Positions 45,114 to 54,132 of a stretch of 64,000 nucleotides of DNA are shown in pieces. Each line of letters begins with the position of its first letter. The stretch's first letter is position 1. Below the pieces are notes generated by a model. The model had not been told where the DNA came from. It worked only from the letters and a program-made list of their open reading frames with translations, and searched no databases. Where the stretch lies: positions 3,286,001-3,350,000 of the forward strand of contig CP082844.1 in NCBI GenBank assembly GCA_019930625.1. Direction: 5' to 3'. The DNA is from Nocardia asteroides (GTDB lineage Bacteria; Actinomycetota; Actinomycetes; Mycobacteriales; Mycobacteriaceae). The position numbers and the translations under genes were made by a program.

Positions 45114-45881
45114 ATGTCTGAAGCGCAGAGCTGGCGGTTCACCGCGCTCGAATTCCGGACCTTATGGGAGTCCACCGGCCGGGACGTACTGCCTTATCCC
45201 TTGCGGCACCAGTTCACAACGGAGTTCCGGTCGGAGAGCTTGCGGTTGCGGCAAGCGGCGGCGCAGACGCTGCGCCCGCGCATCGGTGAAGATCTATTGC
45301 GTGCGGTAGAAGTACTGCTCGCTCCGGAAGCACGGGTCGAAGTGGCCGGAGTGGCCGGCCGGACCCGCAAGCTGCGGGCGCACGCGGGGGTGCACTACCA
45401 GCACGGCGCGGTCGCGGTGCAGGAGCCGGGACCCGACCCGGAGCAAGGCGGCGATGTGGTGCTGACGTTGCTGCCCGCCGGTGAGGTGGCGCGAGCCGTG
45501 GTCGACGTGTTCCCCGCCTGCGGCCCTGGGCAGGGCAAGCAATTGCAGGCTTCGGCGGAGGAGCTGGCGCGGCCGAGACCGCCGGTCCGGGACGCCTGGC
45601 GGCCGACACCGCGAGAGGAATTCGAGCGGTTCTTCACTCGAGCGATGACTTTGATCGGTCACGTCGGTGTCTACGCGATGGGCAGCGTGGACAATCGGCA
45701 TATCAACGGTCGTAAGGACTTCCAGCTCAACGATGTGGAAAACGACGGCCGTTACGTCACCTTCGGCACCGACGTGGTGACGATCAAACCCACCACTGCC
45801 GACCGAATCGCAGGTACGTTGCAACAGATGATGGCCCGCACCGTCACGGAAGTGCGCGAGGGCGTCCACCTACCGTACTGA
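45114..45881 (+). CDS. espG: EspG family ESX secretion-associated chaperone
   Basis: 255 residues of the EspG fold: WRFTALEFRTLWESTGRDVLPYPL at the N-terminus and the C-terminal VYAMGSVDNRHINGRKDFQLNDVENDGRYVTFG segment are typical. EspG binds PE/PPE-type substrates in the cytosol and delivers them to a cognate type VII secretion system. No EccB, EccC, EccD, EccE or MycP lies in the window, so this chaperone must work with a system encoded elsewhere. Its immediate partner is most likely the PPE-like protein encoded just upstream. Confidence 0.85.
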   Translation: MSEAQSWRFTALEFRTLWESTGRDVLPYPLRHQFTTEFRSESLRLRQAAAQTLRPRIGEDLLRAVEVLLAPEARVEVAGVAGRTRKLRAHAGVHYQHGAVAVQEPGPDPEQGGDVVLTLLPAGEVARAVVDVFPACGPGQGKQLQASAEELARPRPPVRDAWRPTPREEFERFFTRAMTLIGHVGVYAMGSVDNRHINGRKDFQLNDVENDGRYVTFGTDVVTIKPTTADRIAGTLQQMMARTVTEVREGVHLPY

Positions 45882-45885
45882 ACGG

Positions 45886-45969
45886 CCGAACGTCCGCCCA
45901 TCGTCCCGGTGCAGGCCGGGACCCTTTGCCGGGCCTCGGTTCTCACCCAGGCGAGGGGCGGACGTTCGG
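45886..45969. terminator. Large inverted repeat after espG
   Basis: CCGAACGTCCGCCC (45886-45899) and its exact complement (45956-45969) enclose a smaller CCCGG/CCGGG hairpin. Between convergent espG and narK it can act as a bidirectional terminator, and it also marks the edge of the accessory segment. Confidence 0.6.
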
Positions 45970-46011
45970 TGGGCGGCTCCGCCGGAGGGGGACGGCGGCC
46001 GTCGCGCCCGT

Positions 46012-46037
46012 GTCCCGCGGGGTCCGGACCGCGGGAC
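46012..46037 (-). terminator. narK terminator hairpin
   Basis: GTCCCGCGG pairs exactly with CCGCGGGAC across an 8-nt loop, 8 bp after the narK stop. Confidence 0.65.
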
Positions 46038-46045
46038 GTCGAGGG

Positions 46046-47527
46046 TCAGACGTTCGCGTACGCCAGCGACGGAACGCGCTGGATGGCGAACGAGGATCGC
46101 AGGTAGAACCACCAGGTGACGGTGGCCATCACCAGGAAGGTCGCGGCGTAGGCCCAGAACGCGGGAGCCATGCTGTGCAGGTGGGTGTTGGACAACCGCA
46201 GCGCCTGCTGCAACAGCCAGCCGCCGGAGGCGCCCACCGCGCCGATGACGCCGATCGCCGCGCCCGCCTGGCGCTTGGCCGAGGCGACGGCCTCTGTCAT
46301 GTCGAGGCCGTGCTCGGCGGCGTACTTCTTGGACTCCGCGCTGAAGATGGTCGGGATCATTCGGTAGGTCGAGCCGTTGCCGATGCCGGTCAGCACGAAC
46401 AGCAGCAGGAACGCCAGGAGGTAGAGCGGGAAGCTCTTCATCTCGAGTCCGACCATGATGAGCGCGACCGCGATCGCCATGCCGCCGAACACGTACAGGG
46501 TGATCTTCGCGCCGCCGACCTTGTCGGAGATCCAGCCGCCGAAGGGCCGGCTGAACGACCCGACCAGTGCCCCGAGGAACGCGAGGTTACCGAGCGTGGT
46601 GATCCAGCCGATCTTCGTCAGCTCCGGGAAGTTGGCCTTGATCAGCGTCGGGAAGGCGAAGGAGAAGCCGATGAACGAGCCGAAGGTACCGATGTAGAGG
46701 ACGGCCATCACCCAGGTGTGGCGGTTGGTGAGGGCGCGGCGGTAGGACTTCCCGTCGGACTTGGCGGTGCTGATGCTGTCCATGTAACGCAGCGCGCCGA
46801 ACGCGGCGGCCAGGATGAACGGCACCCAGACCAGGACCGACAGCGTGATGCCGAAGCGGTAACCGGCCGGGTCCTTCGCCATGAGGTGCGTGCCGAAGGT
46901 GATCAGCAACGGGAGCACCAACTGCGTCTGGGCGACGCCGAGGTTGCCACCCGCGGCGTTGATGCCCAGCGCCGCGCCCTTCTTGCCCTCGGGGAAGAAG
47001 AAGTTGATGTTGGCCATGGAGGAGGAGAAATTGCCGCCGCCGACTCCGGCCAGCGCCGCCAGCAGCAGGAACACCCACATCGGCGTGCCGGGCTGGTTGA
47101 CGAAGTAGGCCAGGCCGAGGGTCGGGATCAGCAGCATGGCCGCGCTGAAGGCGGTGAAGGCCCGCCCCCCGAACCGGGGGATGGCGAAGGTGTAGGGGAT
47201 GCGCAGTGCGGCGCCGACCAGGGTGGGGGTCGAGGTCAGCAGCAGCGCGTTGCTCACCGCGGTCGGATTTCCTTGGCCGAGACCGGCGAGGAAGCCGAAT
47301 CCGGCGGCGCCCATGCTGGTCACCACCGTGCCCCAGATGACCCAGACGCTGAAGCCGAGATTCTCGGCGAACACGGAGAAAAGCAAGTTCTTGCGCGCGG
47401 TTTTCGCACCGCCGGATTCCCAGAATTGCGCGTTGTCCGGATCCCAGTGGTCGAGCCAGCGTCCACGTTTCCGGTGTTCGAAAGTCGTTGTCGGCGACTG
47501 CTGGCCGGTGGCTGCTACGGCGGTCAT
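46046..47527 (-). CDS. narK: NarK-type nitrate/nitrite transporter
   Basis: 493 residues, 12 membrane helices, MFS family NNP. The two nitrate signature segments are present as GVGGGNFSSSMANINFFFP and LTGIGNGSTYRMIP. The start ATG has GAGAGGAAG before it. It likely exchanges or imports nitrate/nitrite across the cytoplasmic membrane. It differs clearly from the second NarK at 50006 and is transcribed away from it, so the two may serve different states (respiration or export versus assimilation). A GGTNACC repeat lies in its upstream region. Confidence 0.92.
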   Translation of the reverse strand: MTAVAATGQQSPTTTFEHRKRGRWLDHWDPDNAQFWESGGAKTARKNLLFSVFAENLGFSVWVIWGTVVTSMGAAGFGFLAGLGQGNPTAVSNALLLTSTPTLVGAALRIPYTFAIPRFGGRAFTAFSAAMLLIPTLGLAYFVNQPGTPMWVFLLLAALAGVGGGNFSSSMANINFFFPEGKKGAALGINAAGGNLGVAQTQLVLPLLITFGTHLMAKDPAGYRFGITLSVLVWVPFILAAAFGALRYMDSISTAKSDGKSYRRALTNRHTWVMAVLYIGTFGSFIGFSFAFPTLIKANFPELTKIGWITTLGNLAFLGALVGSFSRPFGGWISDKVGGAKITLYVFGGMAIAVALIMVGLEMKSFPLYLLAFLLLFVLTGIGNGSTYRMIPTIFSAESKKYAAEHGLDMTEAVASAKRQAGAAIGVIGAVGASGGWLLQQALRLSNTHLHSMAPAFWAYAATFLVMATVTWWFYLRSSFAIQRVPSLAYANV

Positions 47528-47679
47528 CGGCTTCCTCTCGATTCGGCTCGACCGGCCCTCATCGCGGCGGTGTCGAGTGCCAAGCTACGGTCGAGACAAA
47601 GGTATGAGCCGCTTGTTGCGTCCCCGTGGCCCTCGGTGACGTTCCCGGCAATTCCGACTCACATCGCGTAAGCGCGGAT

Positions 47680-47697
47680 GGTGACCACTCGGTTACC
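47680..47697 (-). promoter_or_regulatory. GGTNACC repeat upstream of narK
   Basis: GGTGACC and GGTTACC, each near-palindromic, 4 bp apart, about 155 bp before the narK start and just past the GntR-gene stop. It resembles a degenerate GlnR a-site pair (GTNAC) but lacks the GAAAC half. Confidence 0.35.
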
Positions 47698-47706
47698 TCG
47701 CGGATT

Positions 47707-48378
47707 TCAGCGCGCGTCGGGATATTCCGCGATAAGAGAATTGAGGAAGCATCGCGTGGCCGAGGCGGCCCGTTCGGGATCGCCGTCGATCACCGCGTGC
47801 ACCAAGGCGGCATGCTCCTCGGCATAGGACTCGTCGGACTTCGATGTCCGTGCGTGAATGACCTGCTCGATGATGGGCAGTAGCGAATCGTAGAACTCGA
47901 GATACACCGCGTTGTGACTCGCGACGACGATCGCGCGGTGCAGTTGGACATCCGCCTCGATCGCGGCGGCCCGGTCCTCGTCCCATCCCTTGTCGCGTTC
48001 GTCGAGCAAGCGCAGCAGGGTCGCGATGTCGGTGTCGTCGCGGCGGCGGGCGGCCAGGGCGGCGGCGGTGGTGTCCAGCGCGAGGCGCAGTTCCAAGACG
48101 TCGCGTTGCTCGGCGTCGGCGAAGTACTTGCCGAGGGTGCCGCCGAGATCGGATGCCGCGATGACATAGGTTCCGGAGCCTTGGCGACGTTCCAGCATGC
48201 CCGCGTGCACGAGAGCCTGGACGGCTTCGCGCACGGTGTTGCGGCCGGTGCCGGTGAGTTCTGTGAGCTCCGGCTCGGTGGGGATGCGGGAGCCGATGGA
48301 CCAACGGCCGGAACGGATTTCGGCACGCAGCTGCTCGGTGACCTGGGCGATGAGGCTGGTTCGCCGGACGGGTTGCAC
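47707..48378 (-). CDS. GntR/FadR family transcriptional regulator
   Basis: 223 residues: an N-terminal winged helix (IPTEPELTELTGTGRNTVREAVQALVHAGMLERRQGSGTYV split across residues ~32-72) and a helical FCD domain with the usual metal-site residues (EADVQLHRAIVVASHN, EEHAALVHAVIDGD). FCD-type regulators respond to small carboxylates. GTG start 48378. It is divergent from an MFS gene with only 65 bp between, so it most likely controls that transporter. The name narrows no further from sequence. Confidence 0.88.
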   Translation of the reverse strand: MQPVRRTSLIAQVTEQLRAEIRSGRWSIGSRIPTEPELTELTGTGRNTVREAVQALVHAGMLERRQGSGTYVIAASDLGGTLGKYFADAEQRDVLELRLALDTTAAALAARRRDDTDIATLLRLLDERDKGWDEDRAAAIEADVQLHRAIVVASHNAVYLEFYDSLLPIIEQVIHARTSKSDESYAEEHAALVHAVIDGDPERAASATRCFLNSLIAEYPDAR

Positions 48379-48416
48379 CTCGACAGAGTACCGCCCATCA
48401 CAAATCGTTGCCGCGC

Positions 48417-48437
48417 ATCATCCGGTCATCCTATGAT
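48417..48437. promoter_or_regulatory. Candidate GntR operator in the regulator/MFS interval
   Basis: ATCAT and ATGAT are 11 bp apart in the 65-bp divergent interval. FadR-type sites are short inverted repeats of this kind. Weak evidence. Confidence 0.3.
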
Positions 48438-48443
48438 TTCTCG

Positions 48444-49697
48444 GTGACTGCGACTATTCCGGAAACAGCGCCCGGCCGGGAATCCGTCCTGGTCGAGCGC
48501 CGTCGACGTGCGTTGACCGAGGGCCGTCTGCTGGTTCTCACCGCCATCGTGATGTCGGCGCTCACCCTGCGGGTCGCGGTCACCGCGTACAGTCCGCTGG
48601 CCGAGCGGATCGGCGCCGAGATCGGTTACGGCGCTGCGGTCGTCGGCGTCTTCGGCATGATCCCCACCGCGATGTTCGCGTTGTCGGGACTGCTCACGCC
48701 GATCTTGGCGGTCCGGCTCGGGCTGGAGCGCACGGCGCTGACGGCCATGCTGATGGCCGGGGCGGGCATGCTGATCCGGGTGCTGATGTCGGGCACCGCC
48801 GAACTGCTCGTCTTCTCGGCCCTCGCGCTGGCGGGCATGGGCATCGGCAACGTGGTGATCCCGCCTCTGGTCAAGCGGTACTTCCCGGATCGACTCGCGG
48901 TGATCAGCTCGCTGTACATCGTGATGGTGCAACTCGGCACGGTCGTGCCCGCCTTCGCCGCGGTCCCGCTCGCGGATGCGCACGGCTGGCGCGTCTCGCT
49001 CGGTGTGTGGGGCCTGCTCGGCTTCGCCGCCGCGGTGCCTTGGCTGGCGGTGCTGCGCGGCAGACGCGGACATGACGGCGCGGACATGACCGCGCTGCCG
49101 GGACAAGCGCCGGATACCGGGCGCGTGTGGCGCTCACCGATCGCCTGGGGGATGGCGGGCATGTTCGGCATGACCTCGCTCACGACCTATGCGATGTTCA
49201 CCTGGTTGCCGAAGATCCTGACCGAGGCGGGCGCGAGCGCCGCGTACGGCGGAGCCATGGTGGGGCTGTTCGCCGTGGTCGGCTTGGTCGCCGCCCTCAC
49301 CGCGCCGACCCTTGTCGCCCGGTTCGGTAATCCGTTCCCGGTGGTGGTCGTGTGCGCCGTGCTGTTCTTCGTGGCGTTCGCCGGGCTGCTCACCGCGCCG
49401 ATGACCGCCCCCATCCTGTGGGTTGTCGTTCTCGGCCTCGGCCCGAGCACCTTCCCGATTGCGCTGACCCTGATCAACTTGCGCACCCGTACGCCCGCCG
49501 GGTCGGCGGCGCTGTCCGGCTTCACTCAGGGCGTCGGCTACGCGGTGGCCTGTGTGGGGCCGCTGCTGTTCGGGGTGCTGCGCACGGCCACCGGCGGGTG
49601 GCTCATCCCGTTCGGGATGCTCGGCGTCGCGGTGCTGGTGTTGCTCGCGGGCGCCTGGCAGGCGTGCAAGCCGCGCCTGCTCGAAGACACGTGGTGA
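48444..49697 (+). CDS. MFS transporter, CynX/NimT type
   Basis: 417 residues with 12 membrane helices. Early segments TLRVAVTAYSPLAERIGAEIGYGAAVVGVFGMIP and later GLGPSTFPIALTLINLRTRTPAGSAALSGF match the CynX/NimT group of major facilitators, whose members carry cyanate or 2-nitroimidazole-type compounds. Substrate here unknown. GTG 48444 (VTATIPETAPG) is taken as start, and the longer frame overlaps the operator. Divergent from the GntR gene, which probably regulates it. It interrupts the space between the two NarK genes. Confidence 0.85.
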   Translation: MTATIPETAPGRESVLVERRRRALTEGRLLVLTAIVMSALTLRVAVTAYSPLAERIGAEIGYGAAVVGVFGMIPTAMFALSGLLTPILAVRLGLERTALTAMLMAGAGMLIRVLMSGTAELLVFSALALAGMGIGNVVIPPLVKRYFPDRLAVISSLYIVMVQLGTVVPAFAAVPLADAHGWRVSLGVWGLLGFAAAVPWLAVLRGRRGHDGADMTALPGQAPDTGRVWRSPIAWGMAGMFGMTSLTTYAMFTWLPKILTEAGASAAYGGAMVGLFAVVGLVAALTAPTLVARFGNPFPVVVVCAVLFFVAFAGLLTAPMTAPILWVVVLGLGPSTFPIALTLINLRTRTPAGSAALSGFTQGVGYAVACVGPLLFGVLRTATGGWLIPFGMLGVAVLVLLAGAWQACKPRLLEDTW

Positions 49698-49842
49698 CAT
49701 CCCGGCGCGATCGCGATGCGCGGGAATCTCACAACTCGGGTTGCGGGACTGTGCGAACCGGGTGAGGATGTGCGCATGAATTCGCGCCGCCAGTAGCGCG
49801 CGTCACACCTCACCGATCGCATTATTCGATATCGGCCTTTTT

Positions 49843-49879
49843 GTGACGGACGGAAACCGTTGTGTCACATGCCTGAAAC
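49843..49879 (+). promoter_or_regulatory. Double GlnR box upstream of narK2-nirBD
   Basis: GTGAC-N5-GAAAC-N6-GTCAC-N6-GAAAC, matching the actinobacterial GlnR consensus GTNAC-N6-GAAAC twice with one spacer shortened by 1 bp; a further GAAAC lies at 49888. It is 127 bp before the narK2 start. GlnR activates nitrate/nitrite assimilation under nitrogen limitation. Confidence 0.8.
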
Positions 49880-50005
49880 ATTCGATAGAAACTCACCCCG
49901 GTGCGGCGGTAATCGTGAGCAACCGTTGATTTCACGGTCATTTCACGCAGCATTTCGGCAATACCCATTTCCTACCGTGGGGCCAACCGACTTTGGGAGG
50001 CCCCG

Positions 50006-51514
50006 TTGAGCACGCTGACGCGTAACCGTCTGGAAGCGCTGGGACGGACTATGTTCCGCAGGCCGCGCATCGAGCACTGGGACGCCGAGGATGTCGCCGC
50101 CTGGGAAGCAGGCGGCAAGGACATCGCCAGGCGCAACCTGATCTGGTCGGTCTTCGCCGAGCACGTCGGGTTCTCGGTGTGGTCGATCTGGTCGGTGATG
50201 GTGCTGTTCATGCCCACCGACAAGTTCGGCATCGATCCGGCGGGCAAGTTCTTCCTGGTCGCGATGCCGACGCTGGTCGGCGCGTTCCTGCGGATTCCCT
50301 ACACCGTGGCGACCGCGCGCTTCGGCGGGCGCAACTGGACGGTCTTCAGCGCGCTGATGCTGCTGATCCCGACCCTGCTCACGCTGTATTTCGTCAACCA
50401 GCCCGGCACCTCGTACACGACGTTCCTCGTGGTCGCGGCCTTCGCCGGCTTCGGTGGCGGCAACTTCGCCTCCTCGATGACCAACATCAACGCGTTCTAC
50501 CCTCAGCGGCTCAAGGGCTGGGCGCTGGGCCTGAACGCGGGCGGCGGCAACATCGGCGTCCCGGTGATCCAGCTGATCGGCCTGTTCGTCATCGCGACCC
50601 TCGGCAACGAGTACGCCTCGTTGATCTGCGCGATCTACCTGGTGTTCATCGCGATCGCCGGCGTGGGCGCCGCGCTGTACATGGACAACCTGCCCAACCA
50701 GAAGGCCGACCTGTCCTACATGATCACGGCTTTGAAGGTGCCGCAGTCCTGGGCGATCGCGTTCCTCTACATCGGCACCTTCGGCTCGTTCATCGGCTAC
50801 AGCTTCGCCTTCGGGCAGATCCTGCAGATCAGCTTCCGGGCGGGCGGCGACAGCGTCGCGCAGGCCACGCTGCACGCCGCGCAGATCGCCTTCCTCGGCC
50901 CGCTGCTCGGTTCGCTGGCCAGGCCGTATGGCGGCAAGTGGGCAGACCGCATCGGCGGCAGCCGGGTAACCCTGTACGTCTTCGGCGCCATGATGGCGGC
51001 GGCCGTGCTGGTCACCGGGGCCAGCATGATGGCCGACAACAACAACGGCGTGGCCAGCGGTGCGGTGATGACCGCCCTCGTGGTCGGCTTCATCGCCCTG
51101 TTCGTGCTCTCCGGCATCGGCAACGGGTCGGTCACCAAGATCATCCCGTCGGTGTTCGAGGCCAAGTCCAGGAGCCTGGACGCCACCCCGGACGCGCGGG
51201 CGGCCTGGTCGCAGAACACCTCCGGCGCGCTGATCGGATTCGTCGGCGCCATCGGCGCGCTCGGCGGCGTGGCCATCAACTTGGTGCTGCGTTCCTCATA
51301 CGCCTCGACCCAGTCGGCCACCACCGCGTTCTGGGTGTTCATGGCCTTCTACGTGGTCTGCGCCCTCGTGGTCTGGGCGGTCTTCCTGCGCCGTCCCGGC
51401 GTGCGCGGCGTCGCCACCGAGTCCGATGTCGTCACCGAAGCCGAGACGTTCGTCCTCGAAGCCGAAGCAGGCCGCTCCCAGTCCCCGTCCGCCGGCTCGT
51501 CGGCCCGCGCCTGA
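50006..51514 (+). CDS. narK2: NarK-type nitrate/nitrite transporter of the nirBD operon
   Basis: 502 residues, 12 membrane helices. The nitrate-signature segments are GFGGGNFASSMTNINAFYP and LSGIGNGSVTKIIP. The start is TTG 50006 with a GGGAGG Shine-Dalgarno five nt upstream. It is the first gene of the operon with nirB (28 bp on), nirD, the HemD-like regulator and the chelatase, so it supplies nitrite or nitrate to NirBD. The C-terminus carries a cytoplasmic tail of about 30 residues rich in Glu and Ser. Controlled by the GlnR box upstream. Confidence 0.92.
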   Translation: MSTLTRNRLEALGRTMFRRPRIEHWDAEDVAAWEAGGKDIARRNLIWSVFAEHVGFSVWSIWSVMVLFMPTDKFGIDPAGKFFLVAMPTLVGAFLRIPYTVATARFGGRNWTVFSALMLLIPTLLTLYFVNQPGTSYTTFLVVAAFAGFGGGNFASSMTNINAFYPQRLKGWALGLNAGGGNIGVPVIQLIGLFVIATLGNEYASLICAIYLVFIAIAGVGAALYMDNLPNQKADLSYMITALKVPQSWAIAFLYIGTFGSFIGYSFAFGQILQISFRAGGDSVAQATLHAAQIAFLGPLLGSLARPYGGKWADRIGGSRVTLYVFGAMMAAAVLVTGASMMADNNNGVASGAVMTALVVGFIALFVLSGIGNGSVTKIIPSVFEAKSRSLDATPDARAAWSQNTSGALIGFVGAIGALGGVAINLVLRSSYASTQSATTAFWVFMAFYVVCALVVWAVFLRRPGVRGVATESDVVTEAETFVLEAEAGRSQSPSAGSSARA

Positions 51515-51542
51515 CCCCCGATCCAGTCCAGGAGGACCCCAG

Positions 51543-54068
51543 ATGAACCCCACAGTCGCTCGCAAGACCGCGGTGGTCGTCGGCCATGGCATGGTCGGGC
51601 ACCGGTTCGTGGAGGCGCTGCGCTCGCGCGACACCGAAGGCCACTGGCAGGTGATCGTGCTCAGCGAGGAGCAGCTGCCCGCCTACGACCGCGTCGGCCT
51701 CTCGTCCTACGTCGGCGCCTGGGACGCGAGCGCGCTCGCGCTGCCCGGCAACGAGTACGCCGGTGACGAGCTGGTCGAGCTGCGACTGGGCCAGCGCGCC
51801 GAGTCGATCGACCGGGCGGCGCGCAAGGTGACCACGTCGGCAGGCGACATCCTCGCCTACGACGCGCTCGTGCTGGCCACCGGCTCCTACCCGTTCGTGC
51901 CTCCGGTGCCCGGTCACGACCGACCGGAGTGCTTCGTCTACCGCACCCTCGAGGACCTGGACGGCATCCGCGCCGCCGCCGAGGCCGCCGGACCCGGCGC
52001 GGCCGGCGTGGTGGTCGGTGGCGGACTGCTCGGCCTGGAGGCCGCGAACGCGCTGCGTCTGCTCGGGCTGACCCCGCACGTGGTCGAGTACAACACCCGG
52101 CTGATGCCCGCGCAGGTCGACGAGGGCGGCGGCGCCATCCTGGAGCGGCTGGTCACCGACCTCGGCCTGCACGTGCACACCGGCGTCGGCACCTCCTCGA
52201 TCGAGGGGGCGGGCACGGGCGTGAAGGTCACCCTCTCCGACGAGACGGTGATCGAGGCCGGGCTGGTGGTGTTCTCCGCCGGTGTCCGCCCGCGCGACCA
52301 GATCGCCCGCGACGCGGGGCTGGAAGTCGGCCCGCGCGGCGGCATCATCACCGACCTCGGCTTGCAGACCTCCGACCCGAACATCTGGGCCATCGGTGAA
52401 TGCGCCGCCGTTGAGGGCGTGTGCTACGGCTTGGTCGCGCCGGGCTACAGCACCGCCGAGATCGTGGCCGACCGCCTCCTGGGCGGCGCGGGCGAGTTCC
52501 CTGGTGCGGACATGTCGACCAAGCTCAAGCTGCTGGGTGTCGACGTGGCCAGCTTCGGCGACGCGCACGGCGTCACCGAGGGCGCGCTGTCGGTCGTGCT
52601 GCACGACGCGGCGAAGGGCACCTACGCCAAGCTGGTCGTCTCCGATGACGCGAAGATCCTGCTCGGCGGCATCCTGGTCGGCGACGCCACCGCCTATTCG
52701 GCGCTGCGCCCGCTGGTCGGCCGTCCGCTGCCCGCCGAACCGGCCGCGCTGATCTCGCCCGCCGGCGCGGAACTGGGCGCCGACGCGCTGCCCGACGACG
52801 CGCAGATCTGCTCGTGCAACAACGTCTCGAAGGGCGCGATCTGCGGGGCGATCGCGGACGGCGCCTGCGACGTCCCGGCGATCAAGAGCTGCACCTCCGC
52901 CGGAACCTCCTGCGGCGGCTGCGTTCCCATGCTCAAGAAGCTGCTCGAGCAGTCCGGCGTGGAGATGTCGAAGGCGCTGTGCGAGCACTTCGAGCAGTCG
53001 CGCGCCGAGCTGTTCCAGATCGTCCAGGTCACCGGCATCCGCACCTTCTCCGGCCTGCTCGCCAAGTACGGCAAGGGCGCGGGTTGCGACATCTGCAAGC
53101 CGACCGTCGCCTCCATCCTCGCCTCCACCTCGAGCGATCACATCCTCGACGGCGAGCAGGCCGCGCTGCAGGACACCAACGACCACTTCCTGGCCAACCT
53201 GCAGAAGAACGGCACCTACTCGGTGGTGCCCAGGATGCCCGGCGGCGAGGTGACCGCCGAGCAGCTGATCACCATCGGTGAGGTGGCCAAGGAATTCGGC
53301 CTGTATGTGAAGGTCACCGGTGGCCAGCGCATCGACCTGTTCGGCGCGCGCGTCGAGCAGTTGCCGCTGATCTGGAAGCGGCTGGTCGAGGCGGGCATGG
53401 AATCCGGGCACGCGTACGGCAAGTCGCTGCGCACCGTGAAGAGCTGCGTCGGCTCCACGTGGTGCCGCTACGGTCAGCAGGACTCGGTCGGCATGGCCGT
53501 GCTGCTGGAGAAGCGCTACCGCGGCCTGCGGTCGCCGCACAAGCTCAAGCTGGCGGTCTCCGGCTGCGCCCGCGAATGCGCCGAGGCGCGCGGCAAGGAC
53601 GTCGGTGTGATCGCCACCGAGAACGGCTGGAACCTCTACGTCGGCGGCAACGGCGGCCTCACCCCGAAGCACGCGGTGCTGCTGGCCGGTGAGCTCGACG
53701 ACGAGACGCTGATCAAGTACATCGATCGGTACCTGATGTTCTACATCCGCACCGCCGACCGTTTGCAGCGCACCGCCCCGTGGCAGGAGGCGCTGGAAGG
53801 CGGCATGGATTACCTCAAGCAGGTGATCTGTGAGGACAGCCTCGGCATCGCCGAGGATCTGGAGACGGCGATGGCCCAGCATGTCGCCGGCTACCGCGAC
53901 GAGTGGGCCGCGGTGCTGGAAGACGAAGAGAAGCTGTCTCGCTTCGTGTCGTTCGTCAACGCCCCGGAGGAAGCCGATCCGACGATTTCCTTCGACGAAA
54001 CCGGGGAGCGGAAGGTTCCCGTCCTGCTCGGACTGCCGGAAGTCCCGGTCGCCACGCAGGGGAAATGA
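51543..54068 (+). CDS. nirB: Assimilatory nitrite reductase [NAD(P)H], large subunit NirB
   Basis: An 841-residue cytosolic enzyme reducing nitrite to ammonium with six electrons. N-terminal FAD/NAD domains carry GHGMVGHRFVEAL and VVVGGGLLGLEAANAL. A BFD-like [2Fe-2S] domain around residue 422 has CSCNNVSKGAIC and CTSAGTSCGGC. The siroheme/[4Fe-4S] domain has SCVGSTWCRYG (~634) and SGCARECAEARG (~675). AGGAGG precedes the ATG. All cofactor Cys residues are present. NirD follows after 64 bp, and siroheme iron insertion is covered by the chelatase at the operon end. Confidence 0.95.
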   Translation: MNPTVARKTAVVVGHGMVGHRFVEALRSRDTEGHWQVIVLSEEQLPAYDRVGLSSYVGAWDASALALPGNEYAGDELVELRLGQRAESIDRAARKVTTSAGDILAYDALVLATGSYPFVPPVPGHDRPECFVYRTLEDLDGIRAAAEAAGPGAAGVVVGGGLLGLEAANALRLLGLTPHVVEYNTRLMPAQVDEGGGAILERLVTDLGLHVHTGVGTSSIEGAGTGVKVTLSDETVIEAGLVVFSAGVRPRDQIARDAGLEVGPRGGIITDLGLQTSDPNIWAIGECAAVEGVCYGLVAPGYSTAEIVADRLLGGAGEFPGADMSTKLKLLGVDVASFGDAHGVTEGALSVVLHDAAKGTYAKLVVSDDAKILLGGILVGDATAYSALRPLVGRPLPAEPAALISPAGAELGADALPDDAQICSCNNVSKGAICGAIADGACDVPAIKSCTSAGTSCGGCVPMLKKLLEQSGVEMSKALCEHFEQSRAELFQIVQVTGIRTFSGLLAKYGKGAGCDICKPTVASILASTSSDHILDGEQAALQDTNDHFLANLQKNGTYSVVPRMPGGEVTAEQLITIGEVAKEFGLYVKVTGGQRIDLFGARVEQLPLIWKRLVEAGMESGHAYGKSLRTVKSCVGSTWCRYGQQDSVGMAVLLEKRYRGLRSPHKLKLAVSGCARECAEARGKDVGVIATENGWNLYVGGNGGLTPKHAVLLAGELDDETLIKYIDRYLMFYIRTADRLQRTAPWQEALEGGMDYLKQVICEDSLGIAEDLETAMAQHVAGYRDEWAAVLEDEEKLSRFVSFVNAPEEADPTISFDETGERKVPVLLGLPEVPVATQGK

Positions 54069-54132
54069 CCGCTTAACCGCCTGGAAACAGAACGTCGGTA
54101 CCAATGAGTAAGGCGTTTGGAGGATGACACCG

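Noticed and set aside
47680..47697. Second GlnR box before narK
   Set aside because: Has GTNAC-like halves but no GAAAC halves; listed only as a weak repeat.
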